Assembly: GCA_963760935.1 (NCBI GenBank) | Contig: CAVXFB010000002.1 | Coordinates: 124,001 to 188,000 of the forward strand | DNA from: CAVXFB01 sp963760935 | GTDB lineage: Bacteria > Planctomycetota > Planctomycetia > Pirellulales > Thermoguttaceae | Reading direction: 5' to 3' | DNA length: 64,000 nt | In this document: positions 26,220 to 34,936 of the stretch, in pieces | How the letters are laid out: every line of letters starts with the position of its first letter | Numbering within the stretch: position 1 is the first letter of the stretch | Program-made: the position numbers and the translations under genes | Notes under the pieces: model-generated | The model's database searches: none | Seen by the model: the letters and a program-made list of their open reading frames with translations, nothing else | What the model was told of the DNA's origin: nothing

Positions 26220-26954
26220 ATGCCATTAAGAACGCTTACCGCTCTGCCGGTATACAACGAGGTCGAACACGTCACGGGGGCCGTGGCGGGGGCCCTGACC
26301 TATTGCCCGGCGGTGCTTGTTGTAGATGACGGATCGACGGATGGAACTTCACAACTGTTGGCAGCGCGAAACGACGTTCACTTGATTCGGCATCCCAAAA
26401 ATGAGGGCTACGGTGCGGCTCTGAAATCGGCGTTCGACTTTGCCATCCGCGAAAAGTACGACGTCTTGGTGACGATCGATTGCGATGGCCAGCACCAGCC
26501 GCAGTTGATTCCGAAATTCGTCGAGCGTCTGAGCGACGGCGACGCCGACATCGTTTCCGGCAGCCGATACTTGCGGCGATTTCCAGGTGATAGCGACCCG
26601 CCCGAGCAACGCCAAAAAATCAACCAGGCTATCACTGTGGAGGTGAATCGCCGTCTGGGTCTAAACCTTACCGACGCGTTTTGCGGCTTTAAGGCCTATC
26701 GTGTACCAGCTCTGAGCAAGATCGAACTGCACGACACCGGGTACGCGATGCCGCTGGAGTTGTGGGTCCGGGCCGTACAATTGGGTCTGCGGATCGTCGA
26801 ACTGCCCGTGCCATTGATCTATCTCGATGAAAAGCGATCGTTCGGCGGATCGCTGGACGACGCCGAGAAACGTATAGCCGTATATCGCGAGGTGCTCGAC
26901 AGGGCCGAGGCCAGCTCGCCGCATCCCAGTGCCGAGACAACAAGCATCTTATGA
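26220..26954 (+). CDS. Family 2 glycosyltransferase (DPM1-like)
   Basis: Predicted inverting glycosyltransferase using a nucleotide sugar, similar in layout to dolichyl/polyprenyl-phosphate mannosyl- or glucosyltransferases. The GT-A fold motifs are LPVYNE, VVDDGSTDGT and the metal-binding DCDGQHQP, with a later SGSRYLRR. At 244 residues it lacks the C-terminal membrane domain some relatives have. Its stop overlaps the start of the next gene in ATGA, so the two are translationally coupled. Acceptor unknown. Confidence 0.8.
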   Translation: MPLRTLTALPVYNEVEHVTGAVAGALTYCPAVLVVDDGSTDGTSQLLAARNDVHLIRHPKNEGYGAALKSAFDFAIREKYDVLVTIDCDGQHQPQLIPKFVERLSDGDADIVSGSRYLRRFPGDSDPPEQRQKINQAITVEVNRRLGLNLTDAFCGFKAYRVPALSKIELHDTGYAMPLELWVRAVQLGLRIVELPVPLIYLDEKRSFGGSLDDAEKRIAVYREVLDRAEASSPHPSAETTSIL

Positions 26955-28558
26955 GTAGCTGCCAAGTAGAATTCGATCGATTGCGGGCGCCGGTCGAAGA
27001 CCGCACGGCGCTGATCGAGCCGCCTTTCGACCAGATTCGCGATCTGGTGACCGAGAATCTCTGCCGTCGCGATCAGTTTGACTGCGATTTGCACGGCCGA
27101 TCGTTGACCGAACTGTCGCAGCTTGCCCGAACCAATTTGATGTCGGCCGCGCGGCGATGGACTTCAGCCTATCGTAACGTCGCGGCCCAGCCGACCGACC
27201 CGGTCGGCCTGATCTATGTGGCCGGTCACCAACCGCAGATGTTTCATCCCGGCGTGTGGCTGAAGAACTTTGCCTTGGGGGCACTGGCCGAGGAGCACGG
27301 TGCGACCGCAATCAACCTTGTTATAGATAACGACATTCTGGCCGAGGCATCGCTCAGCGTGCCGAGCGGCACGGCGGAAGATCCGCATGTCGTGAAGATC
27401 CCGTTCGACCGGCCTGACGCTAGAGTTCCGCACGAGGAGCGGCGGATTGAGGACCGGGCGTTGTTTGAGTCGTTCGACCGTCGCGTAGAAGACGCGATAG
27501 CCTCCTTGGTGCCCAACCCGCTGATCGGGCAGTACTGGCAGTTGGTTCAAGCCCGATCGAAGGAAACCGATAACCTCGGCGCATGTCTGGCCCAAGCGCG
27601 TCACCAGTTGGAGGGAAGCTGGGGGCTCGGAACATTAGAAGTACCCCAGAGCCGGGTCTGCGAGGGCGAGGCGTTTCAGTGGTTCGTGGCCCATCTGTTG
27701 GCCGATTTGCCCGAATTCCGCGAAGTGCACAATCAGGCGGTGCGCGAGTACCGCCTGGCACATCATATCCGCAGCACCTCGCATCCCGTGCCGGAATTGG
27801 CCGAAGAGGGCTCCTGGCTTGAGGCCCCGCTCTGGGTCTGGACGGCCGATGAGTCGCGCCGCCGGCGTCTCTTTGCTCGTTCGCTGGGAAACGAAATCGC
27901 CCTCTCGGATCGGCAAGCGTGGGAAACGCGTCTACCGCTCCGTCGCGACGGAGACGCAGGCCGGGCCGTCGATCGCCTGTTGCAGCTTCAGCGCGACGGA
28001 GTGCGCATTCGCTCGCGGGCGCTTGTAACAACCCTTTGGGCGCGGCTGGCCCTGGGCGACTTGTTCATTCACGGAATTGGCGGGGCGAAGTACGATCAGG
28101 TCACGAACGCCTTGATGGAGCGATTCTTCCGCGTTCGTCCGCCTTGCTTCATGGTCGTCTCGGCCACGCTACACTTGCCGATCGAGCGGCATCGAGCAAC
28201 GCCAGCCGATGCCCGTGCCATTGATCAGGAATTGCGCAATCTAACTTACCATCCCGAACGGTATCTAAATGGATCGGACGCCTCGCCGAGAGAACTGATC
28301 GACGCCAAAAGCCAATGGATCGCCACTCCGCAGACAAAGGAGAACGCGCGAAAACGATGCTGCGCGATTCGCGCAATTAACGCCGCGCTGCAGCCGCCGC
28401 TGGAGGAACGCCGTCGGCAACTCTTGGAGCAGCAGACGCCAATCTTGCGCAGATTGAAGGCGGAGAGTGTCCTGGCTCGGCGGGATTATGCCTTTTGCCT
28501 GTACCCCGAGGCAACCCTGCGCAAATTCTTGTCGCAACTACTTCCCAAATCGGCGTGA
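26951..28558 (+). CDS. Conserved protein, distantly BshC-like
   Basis: Protein of 535 residues with no certain function. Its length matches BshC (about 540), the proposed cysteine ligase of bacillithiol synthesis, and the segment VAGHQPQMFHPGVWLKNFAL followed by a VIDND motif occupies the place of BshC's GQQ block and acidic motif. The residues differ from classic BshC, so the match is only suggestive. A C-terminal helical stretch (about 455-510) looks like a coiled coil. It starts inside the stop of the glycosyltransferase gene (ATGA). No bshA or bshB is in the window. Confidence 0.5.
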   Translation: MSSCQVEFDRLRAPVEDRTALIEPPFDQIRDLVTENLCRRDQFDCDLHGRSLTELSQLARTNLMSAARRWTSAYRNVAAQPTDPVGLIYVAGHQPQMFHPGVWLKNFALGALAEEHGATAINLVIDNDILAEASLSVPSGTAEDPHVVKIPFDRPDARVPHEERRIEDRALFESFDRRVEDAIASLVPNPLIGQYWQLVQARSKETDNLGACLAQARHQLEGSWGLGTLEVPQSRVCEGEAFQWFVAHLLADLPEFREVHNQAVREYRLAHHIRSTSHPVPELAEEGSWLEAPLWVWTADESRRRRLFARSLGNEIALSDRQAWETRLPLRRDGDAGRAVDRLLQLQRDGVRIRSRALVTTLWARLALGDLFIHGIGGAKYDQVTNALMERFFRVRPPCFMVVSATLHLPIERHRATPADARAIDQELRNLTYHPERYLNGSDASPRELIDAKSQWIATPQTKENARKRCCAIRAINAALQPPLEERRRQLLEQQTPILRRLKAESVLARRDYAFCLYPEATLRKFLSQLLPKSA

Positions 28559-28625
28559 ACATGCTTTGATAGGCATCGGCGCTTACTGGCAACGTCAGTG
28601 GTGCACTCAGAAGGGATGCGCGCCG

Positions 28626-29606
28626 ATGGATCAAGATTTGGTTACGTCTCCACTGTTGGATCCGCACCCGACGGAAAGGTGCCGCGTTCGGCTGCCAGTG
28701 ATCGAAGCGGCTAGCAAAGATCACGCGGCAATTTATTGTTTTCTGCATTCTGTGTCGCAGGCGCCGTCGCGTGAGGAGTTCAACTCCTCATTAGAGGATC
28801 CTTTCTATGAGCCGTGCGATCGATTATTGTTGCGGCGCCCGCCGCAAATCATCAGTCACGTGCATCTAACGCATCGTGCGATGCTCTTTGGATCACTAAC
28901 AATTCCCGCAGCCGGACTGGCGGATTTCGTAGTCGCGCCAGAGCATCGGAACCAGGGGCTTGGGCGTCATCTCCTCCGCGCGGCCGAGTGCCGGGTCGAA
29001 TCTGGCGGCGCCCTGCTGGGAATGTTGCACACGGCGGTTCCGCATTTCTTTCGTCGCTCCGGTTGGGCGCTCTGCGGAGGGGCCAGCTATCGTCGGGCCG
29101 ATGCCCGTGCGCTGTTGGCGCGGCTCCTGGACCATGGGGCCATCCCACGCCCGCGCCGCCGGCTGCACATCCGGCCGCTACTCCAGTGGGAACACGATGC
29201 GCTGGCGCGAATTTACCAGCAGAATATGCGGCCGCAGTCTGACATCGCCGTGTACGGTCCCTTCGAGCGAACGCCGGCATATTGGCGGTGGCTATTGAAC
29301 CGCCATGCGTACGACGAGATTTTTGTGGCGCTGGAAGGGCCAGAGCAATTGGAACTCGGTGAGATCAGCACGCATATCGTCGGCTACGCCGTCACACGCG
29401 GCGAACAAATCGTCGAGTTGATGGCTTCGTCTGATTGCCCGCGGGCGGAGTTCGAACTCTTAGCACGTTGCTGTGGCGATGCGATCGAGCGCGATCGGCA
29501 CTGTGTAGTGTTGCACGCCCCGCCCGACTGCCCATTGTTCGCCCTATTCGACGAGGCCGGCGCCTCGGGCCCGCCTCATTTGCCCGAGCGCGGGAAGTGC
29601 CGATGA
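28626..29606 (+). CDS. Eis-like GNAT acetyltransferase
   Basis: Predicted acetyltransferase of 326 residues. The N-terminal GNAT domain carries FVVAPEHRNQGLGRHLL, the acetyl-CoA loop. A second, degenerate GNAT-like half follows (about 185-320). This is the layout of Eis-type enzymes, which normally end in an SCP2-like domain; here that domain seems to be the next gene. I chose ATG 28626; an upstream open stretch overlaps the BshC-like gene. Its stop overlaps the following start (ATGA). Substrate unknown. Confidence 0.72.
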   Translation: MDQDLVTSPLLDPHPTERCRVRLPVIEAASKDHAAIYCFLHSVSQAPSREEFNSSLEDPFYEPCDRLLLRRPPQIISHVHLTHRAMLFGSLTIPAAGLADFVVAPEHRNQGLGRHLLRAAECRVESGGALLGMLHTAVPHFFRRSGWALCGGASYRRADARALLARLLDHGAIPRPRRRLHIRPLLQWEHDALARIYQQNMRPQSDIAVYGPFERTPAYWRWLLNRHAYDEIFVALEGPEQLELGEISTHIVGYAVTRGEQIVELMASSDCPRAEFELLARCCGDAIERDRHCVVLHAPPDCPLFALFDEAGASGPPHLPERGKCR

Positions 29607-29977
29607 TGCGATTGGTCGACGCGCTGGGGCTGCTGCGCCGTTTGTGCGGCAAGTTGGATCGCCGTGCCACTGCGGCCGGGCTGCCCCGTCCGTTGGAACT
29701 GGGGCTACTGGTCGACGGCCAAAAATACCAAATCGACATTGGCCATGAGGGGGTGACCGCCACGTCGCAACGGATCGGACGGAGCTATTTGCGGCTGAAC
29801 GTGGCTGATTTCACGCGGCTGGTGCTCGGCCAACTCGATTGGAACGCTGCCATGGCCGACGGCCGATTGGAGTGTTCTACCCAATTGGCCTGCGAGGCAG
29901 GCCCCGCTCTGTTCCCGCAGGTGCCGTTTTGGCGCCCGCCGTGGGATGAAATGATGGCACAGGGGCAGGACGATTAG
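29603..29977 (+). CDS. SCP2-like domain protein paired with the Eis-like gene
   Basis: A 124-residue protein with the look of a sterol-carrier-protein-2 fold: an N-terminal helix, GLLVDGQKYQIDI, then DFTRLVLGQLDW and a closing segment FPQVPFWRPPWDEMM. In Eis-type acetyltransferases such a domain forms the C-terminus of a single chain and supplies part of the active site. Here it starts at ATG 29603 within the stop of the acetyltransferase gene, so the pair is probably co-translated and may assemble. The assignment rests on pattern and context only. Confidence 0.55.
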   Translation: MMRLVDALGLLRRLCGKLDRRATAAGLPRPLELGLLVDGQKYQIDIGHEGVTATSQRIGRSYLRLNVADFTRLVLGQLDWNAAMADGRLECSTQLACEAGPALFPQVPFWRPPWDEMMAQGQDD

Positions 29978-30059
29978 CGCCCGGCCGGCATTTCCGCGCC
30001 ACACGCGGCAAATCGACAGCAGTACCGTGGCAGGGAAAGGCAAAGGCGTGCTTGAACCT

Positions 30060-32114
30060 CTACGCTCCCCGCAACTTTCTCGCTTCGGCCACGACGTTGT
30101 CGACAGTGAAGCCGTAGTGCTCAAACAGAACGCCAACGGGAGCTGATAGACCGAAGCCGCACATGCCAACGAAACGGCCGCAGCGGCCGATATACTTTTC
30201 CCATCCTTGCTTGACGCCCAACTCCACGGCCATGCGTCGTGTCACCGCAGGCGGCAAAACGGAGTCGCGATACTCGGCCGTCTGAGCATCGAAAAGTTCC
30301 CAGGATGGCATGCTGACAACGCGGGCTTTGATGCCTTCGGCCGTCAGCTTCTCGTATGCTGCTAAGCACAGCGAAACCTCGCTGCCGGTACCGATCATAA
30401 TCAATTCCGGTTTGCCATCGGCCGCATCCGCCAAAACGTAGCCACCTCGCGCGAGACCACTTGCGGAGGCATACTTGCTACGATCGAGCGTGGGCAGGTT
30501 CTGGCGTGTGAGCACCAGCGCGGCCGGTCGATCGGTCAGCGGCAACACGGTTCGATACGCTTCGGCCACTTCATTGGCGTCGGCCGGCCGAATCACCAGC
30601 AGATTGGGGATCGCCCTCAGCGCGGCCAGATGCTCGATTGGCTCGTGCGTGGGGCCATCCTCGCCAACGCCGATCGAGTCGTGAGTAAAGACGTAGAACA
30701 CCGGCAGGCCCATGATGGCAGCAAGGCGGATGGCAGGCCGCATGTAGTCGGTGAAGACGAAGAAGGTAGCCCCGTACGGCCGCAAGCCTGTCAGGCACAT
30801 GCCGTTGCAGATAGCGCCCATGACGTGTTCGCGGATACCAAAATGCAAATTGCGGCCACCGTAGCGACCGGCTTCAAAGTCGCCGGCGCCGTCGAACTTC
30901 AGCAGCGTATTGGTCGAAGGGGCGAGGTCGGCCGAGCCGCCCAATAACCAGGGGACATGCTTGGCAACTTCGTTGAGGACCTTGCCGGAAGACGCCCGGC
31001 TGGCCATCCCTTTCGCGTCGGTGGGAAATGTGGGGATATCCGCATCCCAACCCTTGGGCAGCTCGCGGCGCTCCATCATTTCCAGTTCCGCGGCCAAGTC
31101 GGGATGGCGGGCCTTGTACTCGGCGAATCGGCCCTCCCACTGCGCATACATCTGTTCGCCGCGCGTGCCAATGCCATCGTGGAAGTGGACTAACACTTCG
31201 TCGGGCACGAGGAACTTTTCGGTCTCGGGCCAGCCGTAGGCCAGTTTCGTCAAGCGGATTTCTTCGTCGCCCAGCGGCGCCCCGTGGGCTTCATGGCTGC
31301 CGGCTTTGTTCGGCGCACCGTAGCCGATCACACTGCGGACCTTGATGAGCGTCGGCCGATCCGTCGTGGCTTGAAATGCAGCGATCGCCTTGCGCAGCGC
31401 GTCGAGGTCGTTGACGTCGTCCACGTTGATCACGTTCCAACCGTAGCCGGCGAATCGCTTCGGCACGTCTTCGTCAAAGGCCAGCGACGTGTTGCCCTCG
31501 ATTGTGATGTGATTGTCGTCGTAGATCCAGCATAGGTTCGACAGTTTCAAATGGCCGGCGACCGACGCGGCCTCGCCACCGATGCCCTCCATCAGGTCGC
31601 CGTCGCTGCACATCGCGTACACGTTGAAGTCGAACAATTGGAAGCCGGGGCGATTGTAGTGCTCGGCCAGCCAACGCTGCGCCATCGCCATGCCAACGCT
31701 GTTGCCGATCCCCTGCCCCAACGGACCGGTCGTCGTCTCCACGCCGCTGGTATGCCCGTGTTCGGGATGGCCGGGGCAGCGACTGTCCATTTGGCGGAAC
31801 TGGCGGATCGCCTCCAACGGCACGGCCAACTCGTCGCCCGGCCGCCCGTCGGCACCTAGCTGCTTCACTCCCGAAAGATGCAGCACCGCATAGAGCAACA
31901 TCGAGGCGTGACCGCACGAAAGTACGAACCGGTCGCGGTTGGGCCAAGCCGGCTGGGCCGGGTCGAAACGCATCACGTCGTTCCACAGCACGTAGGCCGC
32001 CGGGGCCAGGGCCATCGGCGTGCCGGGGTGCCCGCTCTTAGCCGCCTGCACGGCGTCCATGGCCAGAGTCCTGATGGTGTTGATTGCCAACTGTTCGATG
32101 CGTTTCTCAGCCAT
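30060..32114 (-). CDS. tkt: Transketolase
   Basis: Thiamine-diphosphate enzyme moving two-carbon units in the pentose phosphate pathway. Family marks are SGHPGTPMALAP near the N-terminus, the ThDP motif GDGDLMEGI-like stretch (CSDGDLMEGIGGEAA), the central FTHDSIGVGEDGPTHEP and a C-terminal transketolase domain. The length of 684 residues is normal. A promoter lies 48 bases upstream. It ends the long minus-strand run and converges on the SCP2-like gene. Confidence 0.95.
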   Translation of the reverse strand: MAEKRIEQLAINTIRTLAMDAVQAAKSGHPGTPMALAPAAYVLWNDVMRFDPAQPAWPNRDRFVLSCGHASMLLYAVLHLSGVKQLGADGRPGDELAVPLEAIRQFRQMDSRCPGHPEHGHTSGVETTTGPLGQGIGNSVGMAMAQRWLAEHYNRPGFQLFDFNVYAMCSDGDLMEGIGGEAASVAGHLKLSNLCWIYDDNHITIEGNTSLAFDEDVPKRFAGYGWNVINVDDVNDLDALRKAIAAFQATTDRPTLIKVRSVIGYGAPNKAGSHEAHGAPLGDEEIRLTKLAYGWPETEKFLVPDEVLVHFHDGIGTRGEQMYAQWEGRFAEYKARHPDLAAELEMMERRELPKGWDADIPTFPTDAKGMASRASSGKVLNEVAKHVPWLLGGSADLAPSTNTLLKFDGAGDFEAGRYGGRNLHFGIREHVMGAICNGMCLTGLRPYGATFFVFTDYMRPAIRLAAIMGLPVFYVFTHDSIGVGEDGPTHEPIEHLAALRAIPNLLVIRPADANEVAEAYRTVLPLTDRPAALVLTRQNLPTLDRSKYASASGLARGGYVLADAADGKPELIMIGTGSEVSLCLAAYEKLTAEGIKARVVSMPSWELFDAQTAEYRDSVLPPAVTRRMAVELGVKQGWEKYIGRCGRFVGMCGFGLSAPVGVLFEHYGFTVDNVVAEARKLRGA

Positions 32115-32161
32115 ATTTTCCCTGCATGAGTGGATAACGTCGACCGTCTTTGGAATCCTAC

Positions 32162-32190
32162 AGTGTAAGGACGGCGCAGGGAGCCGTCAA
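32162..32190 (-). promoter_or_regulatory. Promoter of tkt
   Basis: TTGACG (32190-32185) and TACACT (32167-32162) are 17 bases apart on the minus strand. The predicted start near 32155 gives a leader of about 40 bases. So tkt can be expressed independently of the genes before it. Confidence 0.55.
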
Positions 32191-32260
32191 CGCAGGCAGG
32201 ACGGAGCTGGCTGGGCTCAGAATGCTATGACGGCCGCCCTCAGCATGGCGCCGTGCCGCT

Positions 32261-32917
32261 TCACGCCGTGGGAAGCGCCGTTTCTTCCGCGAGTGTCTCG
32301 GTACCATAGGCCGGCCGATGCTCGACCAACTCTCGCGGCAGATAGAGACGGATTTGGCGATCATCCCAATCGATCGCTTCGACCAGCGTTGGTTCGATAA
32401 GCACCCGTTTGCCGGGCCACCAATTGCGCGTATCGACGATCAGTTCGGCGACCGACCACGACTGCGTGTCGATCAGAAAATCCGCGACGTGGCCCAACGG
32501 CCCGTCGGAGCAGCAAATGCGGAGGCCCGACAGCATCTTGGTGCTGTGGAGACATGGGTCGCCTCCGCGATGCGTCGACGTGCCATCGATGCTCGTCCAG
32601 TAGGCTTCCCATACCAACACCTGGGCGGCCGCCACCGACCGTTGGCGGGCCACGGGCAAATCGGTTTCGGCATCGGGACCGCTGCGGATCTGTTGCTTGG
32701 TCAAGCCAACGCGCAAGCTTGGCCTGGTGCCCTCAACCACCCATCCCATGCTCGGCTCCAATAACACTTGCCGCCCGAGAAACCAACGGTCCACGCTGAC
32801 GACCAGATGACGAAACGCCCATGACTGGTCGTCAAAGAGAAGGTCGTATAGAGTGCCGACCCGACCATCGCTGCCTTCCAGCAACGCGCCGTATAGTTGT
32901 TTCGCGGGGATGAGCAT
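32261..32917 (-). CDS. Double PRC-barrel domain protein
   Basis: Protein of 218 residues made of two PRC-barrel-like halves. The first (1-75) has GRVGTLYDLLFDDQSWAFRH and VDRWFLGRQVLLEP; the second (about 125-185) repeats the pattern with GHVADFLIDTQSWSVAELIV and TRNWWPGKRVLIEP. PRC barrels act in RNA processing and in photosynthetic reaction centres, but the role of this doubled form is unknown. AAGGAAA precedes the ATG at 32917. Confidence 0.78.
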   Translation of the reverse strand: MLIPAKQLYGALLEGSDGRVGTLYDLLFDDQSWAFRHLVVSVDRWFLGRQVLLEPSMGWVVEGTRPSLRVGLTKQQIRSGPDAETDLPVARQRSVAAAQVLVWEAYWTSIDGTSTHRGGDPCLHSTKMLSGLRICCSDGPLGHVADFLIDTQSWSVAELIVDTRNWWPGKRVLIEPTLVEAIDWDDRQIRLYLPRELVEHRPAYGTETLAEETALPTA

Positions 32918-33127
32918 CTGGCGTTTCCTTATGGCTGACAAGGTGGGTTGATCGGCTTCAGCGAGGCAATCCCTGAGCGCGTGGAATTGTACGGAAACGA
33001 CATCCGCCGGGCAAATCGAGTGGCTGACTGTTCGACGGTCCAAACACGCTTGTCTACCGCCACACTGGAGATTTATGGGACAGCCGGAAATATCTGCCCC
33101 ACCGCCGTGGAGTCCGCTCTCGCCGCC

Positions 33128-34069
33128 TTACTCGCAGGAATCGCTCCCCCCGTCTGACAGGCCGCCGCTAGCTTGAAAAAACAAGAGGGCCTGCCGTACT
33201 TCGCCAACATCGTGCACGCGCAAAATCTGCACCCCTTGCCGGGCCAACGACAGGGCCACGCCGATTGTGCCGGAAAGTCGGGGAACAGGCGTCGGAAGCC
33301 GCGGTGCGGCGGATGGCAGACGAGAAGCAGGCTGAGCCGCGAAATGGTCGCTAGCGGATGCGGCGAGAAAGCGCTTTCGCGAATGCCCAATCAACACAGG
33401 GCAGCCCAACGCGTGCAGGCGCCAAGCGTTGGCCAGCAGTTGCAGGTTGTGCTCGGTCGTCTTGCCGAATCCGATGCCCGGGTCCAACGCGATGCAATCT
33501 TGCCGAATGCCGGCTGAGAGCAACTCGTCACGTCGCCGGCAGAGGAACGATGCCACTTCGCCCACGACGTCGCCGTACGTCGGGTTATCCTGCATGGTGC
33601 GGGGATCGCCGCGCATGTGCATCGCACACACGCCACAGCCGGTTTCTACCGCCAGCGATATCATCGCCGGATCACCGGCCAGAGCCGTTATGTCGTTGAT
33701 GATTTCTGCGCCGGAGTGGAGCGCATGCCGGGCGACAAGGGCCTTTGAAGTGTCGATCGAGACGACCACGCCCGATTGCTGGTGCAATGCGCCAACTACC
33801 GGCATGACTCGCCGCAATTCCTCTTGCACGTCCACCGGTTCGGCCCCCGGTCGAGTGCTCTCGCCGCCGATGTCCAGGACATCGGCGCCCTCGGCCGCCA
33901 GTCGAAGGCCATGCTCGATGGCCATTTCGGCGTCGAAGCAGTTTCCGCCGTCGGAAAAACTGTCCGGCGTGATGTTGACAATGCCCATCAACAGCGGAAG
34001 CTTGCCCACGACAAGAGTCCGCGTGCGAAGCCTCCAGTGGTCGGATCGCGAGGGGTGCAAATGAGGCAT
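33128..34069 (-). CDS. folP: Dihydropteroate synthase
   Basis: Folate pathway enzyme joining p-aminobenzoate to dihydropterin pyrophosphate. Signature motifs are MGIVNITPDSFSDGG and DIGGESTRPGAEPV, plus DPGIGFGKT and GHSRKRFL. The TIM-barrel length fits; the stretch with SDHFAAQPASRLPS is a Ser/Pro-rich insertion before the last conserved block. I chose ATG 34069 (MPHLHPSRSD); the frame runs further up to 34141. It belongs to the long co-directional run. Confidence 0.93.
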   Translation of the reverse strand: MPHLHPSRSDHWRLRTRTLVVGKLPLLMGIVNITPDSFSDGGNCFDAEMAIEHGLRLAAEGADVLDIGGESTRPGAEPVDVQEELRRVMPVVGALHQQSGVVVSIDTSKALVARHALHSGAEIINDITALAGDPAMISLAVETGCGVCAMHMRGDPRTMQDNPTYGDVVGEVASFLCRRRDELLSAGIRQDCIALDPGIGFGKTTEHNLQLLANAWRLHALGCPVLIGHSRKRFLAASASDHFAAQPASRLPSAAPRLPTPVPRLSGTIGVALSLARQGVQILRVHDVGEVRQALLFFQASGGLSDGGSDSCE

Positions 34070-34225
34070 ACTTGGATTGTATCTCGCCCGGTTGAGGTGC
34101 GAAACGGCACACCTGGCGTCAGCCGCTTTCATGACGAGCAAAGGGGCGCGGTTTCTTTCGGGACGGCGAAACCTTTCGCAGCGCTCAGGATGGCCCGACG
34201 AGGTCCCACAACGTTGTGTCCTAGC

Positions 34226-34819
34226 CTACCATGGTTTTTCCATGAGGCCGACGATTTGTTGTGCCACGCGGCAAATTGCCTGCTGTTGAGCCGTGGCTAC
34301 GGACTGGCCGACCTCGGGCACAATGTCGCCGGTGCCGGTAACGTCGGTCAATTCCGTAGGGAGCGGGACAGCATTCACATCGCGCAGTTGGCGATTCTTG
34401 CGATCACACCAAGTTACCTCAACGCGCAGGCCGACCTGAAGTTCTCGGGCGTCGCCGGTCAGGCTCGGCACCAGCACTCGCTTGGTCTCGGAAACGATGC
34501 GGCCAGACAGCACGCTATCGGCTTTGGCCTCGCCGACGACCTTGTACGGCGTCTTGGCCTCAATTTCCTTGACCACGGCCTCGGTCAGGCGTTCGCCCAA
34601 GTTGCGTCGGAAGCTGTCCGATTGGAAGACCGGAACATAGACCGTGCGGATCTCTTGCGGATAGAGGCTCACATTGCCAATCTGGTAGCCCGCACAGCCG
34701 GCTAACAAGACACAAAGACAAACACAGCCCCCGACGACGCCCAGTGCCCCAACCGATCTGAATTGACCGGTGCCACGGTTGGCTTGCCCAATGCGTTTTC
34801 GGAGCCGTCGTGGCGGCAT
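34226..34819 (-). CDS. LptE-like outer-membrane lipoprotein
   Basis: Probable plug of the lipopolysaccharide export pore (LptE with LptD) or a functional analogue. A signal sequence ends in a lipobox (LLAGC), then GYQIGNVSLYPQEIRTVYVP. The block RRNLGERLTEAVVKEIEAKT is typical of the family. The chain is 197 residues from ATG 34819; a longer frame from 34930 has no signal sequence at its front. It follows the BamD-like gene by 117 bases, which suits a joint role in outer-membrane assembly. Confidence 0.78.
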   Translation of the reverse strand: MPPRRLRKRIGQANRGTGQFRSVGALGVVGGCVCLCVLLAGCAGYQIGNVSLYPQEIRTVYVPVFQSDSFRRNLGERLTEAVVKEIEAKTPYKVVGEAKADSVLSGRIVSETKRVLVPSLTGDARELQVGLRVEVTWCDRKNRQLRDVNAVPLPTELTDVTGTGDIVPEVGQSVATAQQQAICRVAQQIVGLMEKPW

Positions 34820-34936
34820 TATGCAACCCTTCCAGGGTTGGTGTGGTGATTGCGGCCGTCGTCTCTCATGGTCACCGATATGCGGCGTCGCCGGACCGTA
34901 CTCCTCAAGCCGATCGAGCGGACCTATCATCCCTTA

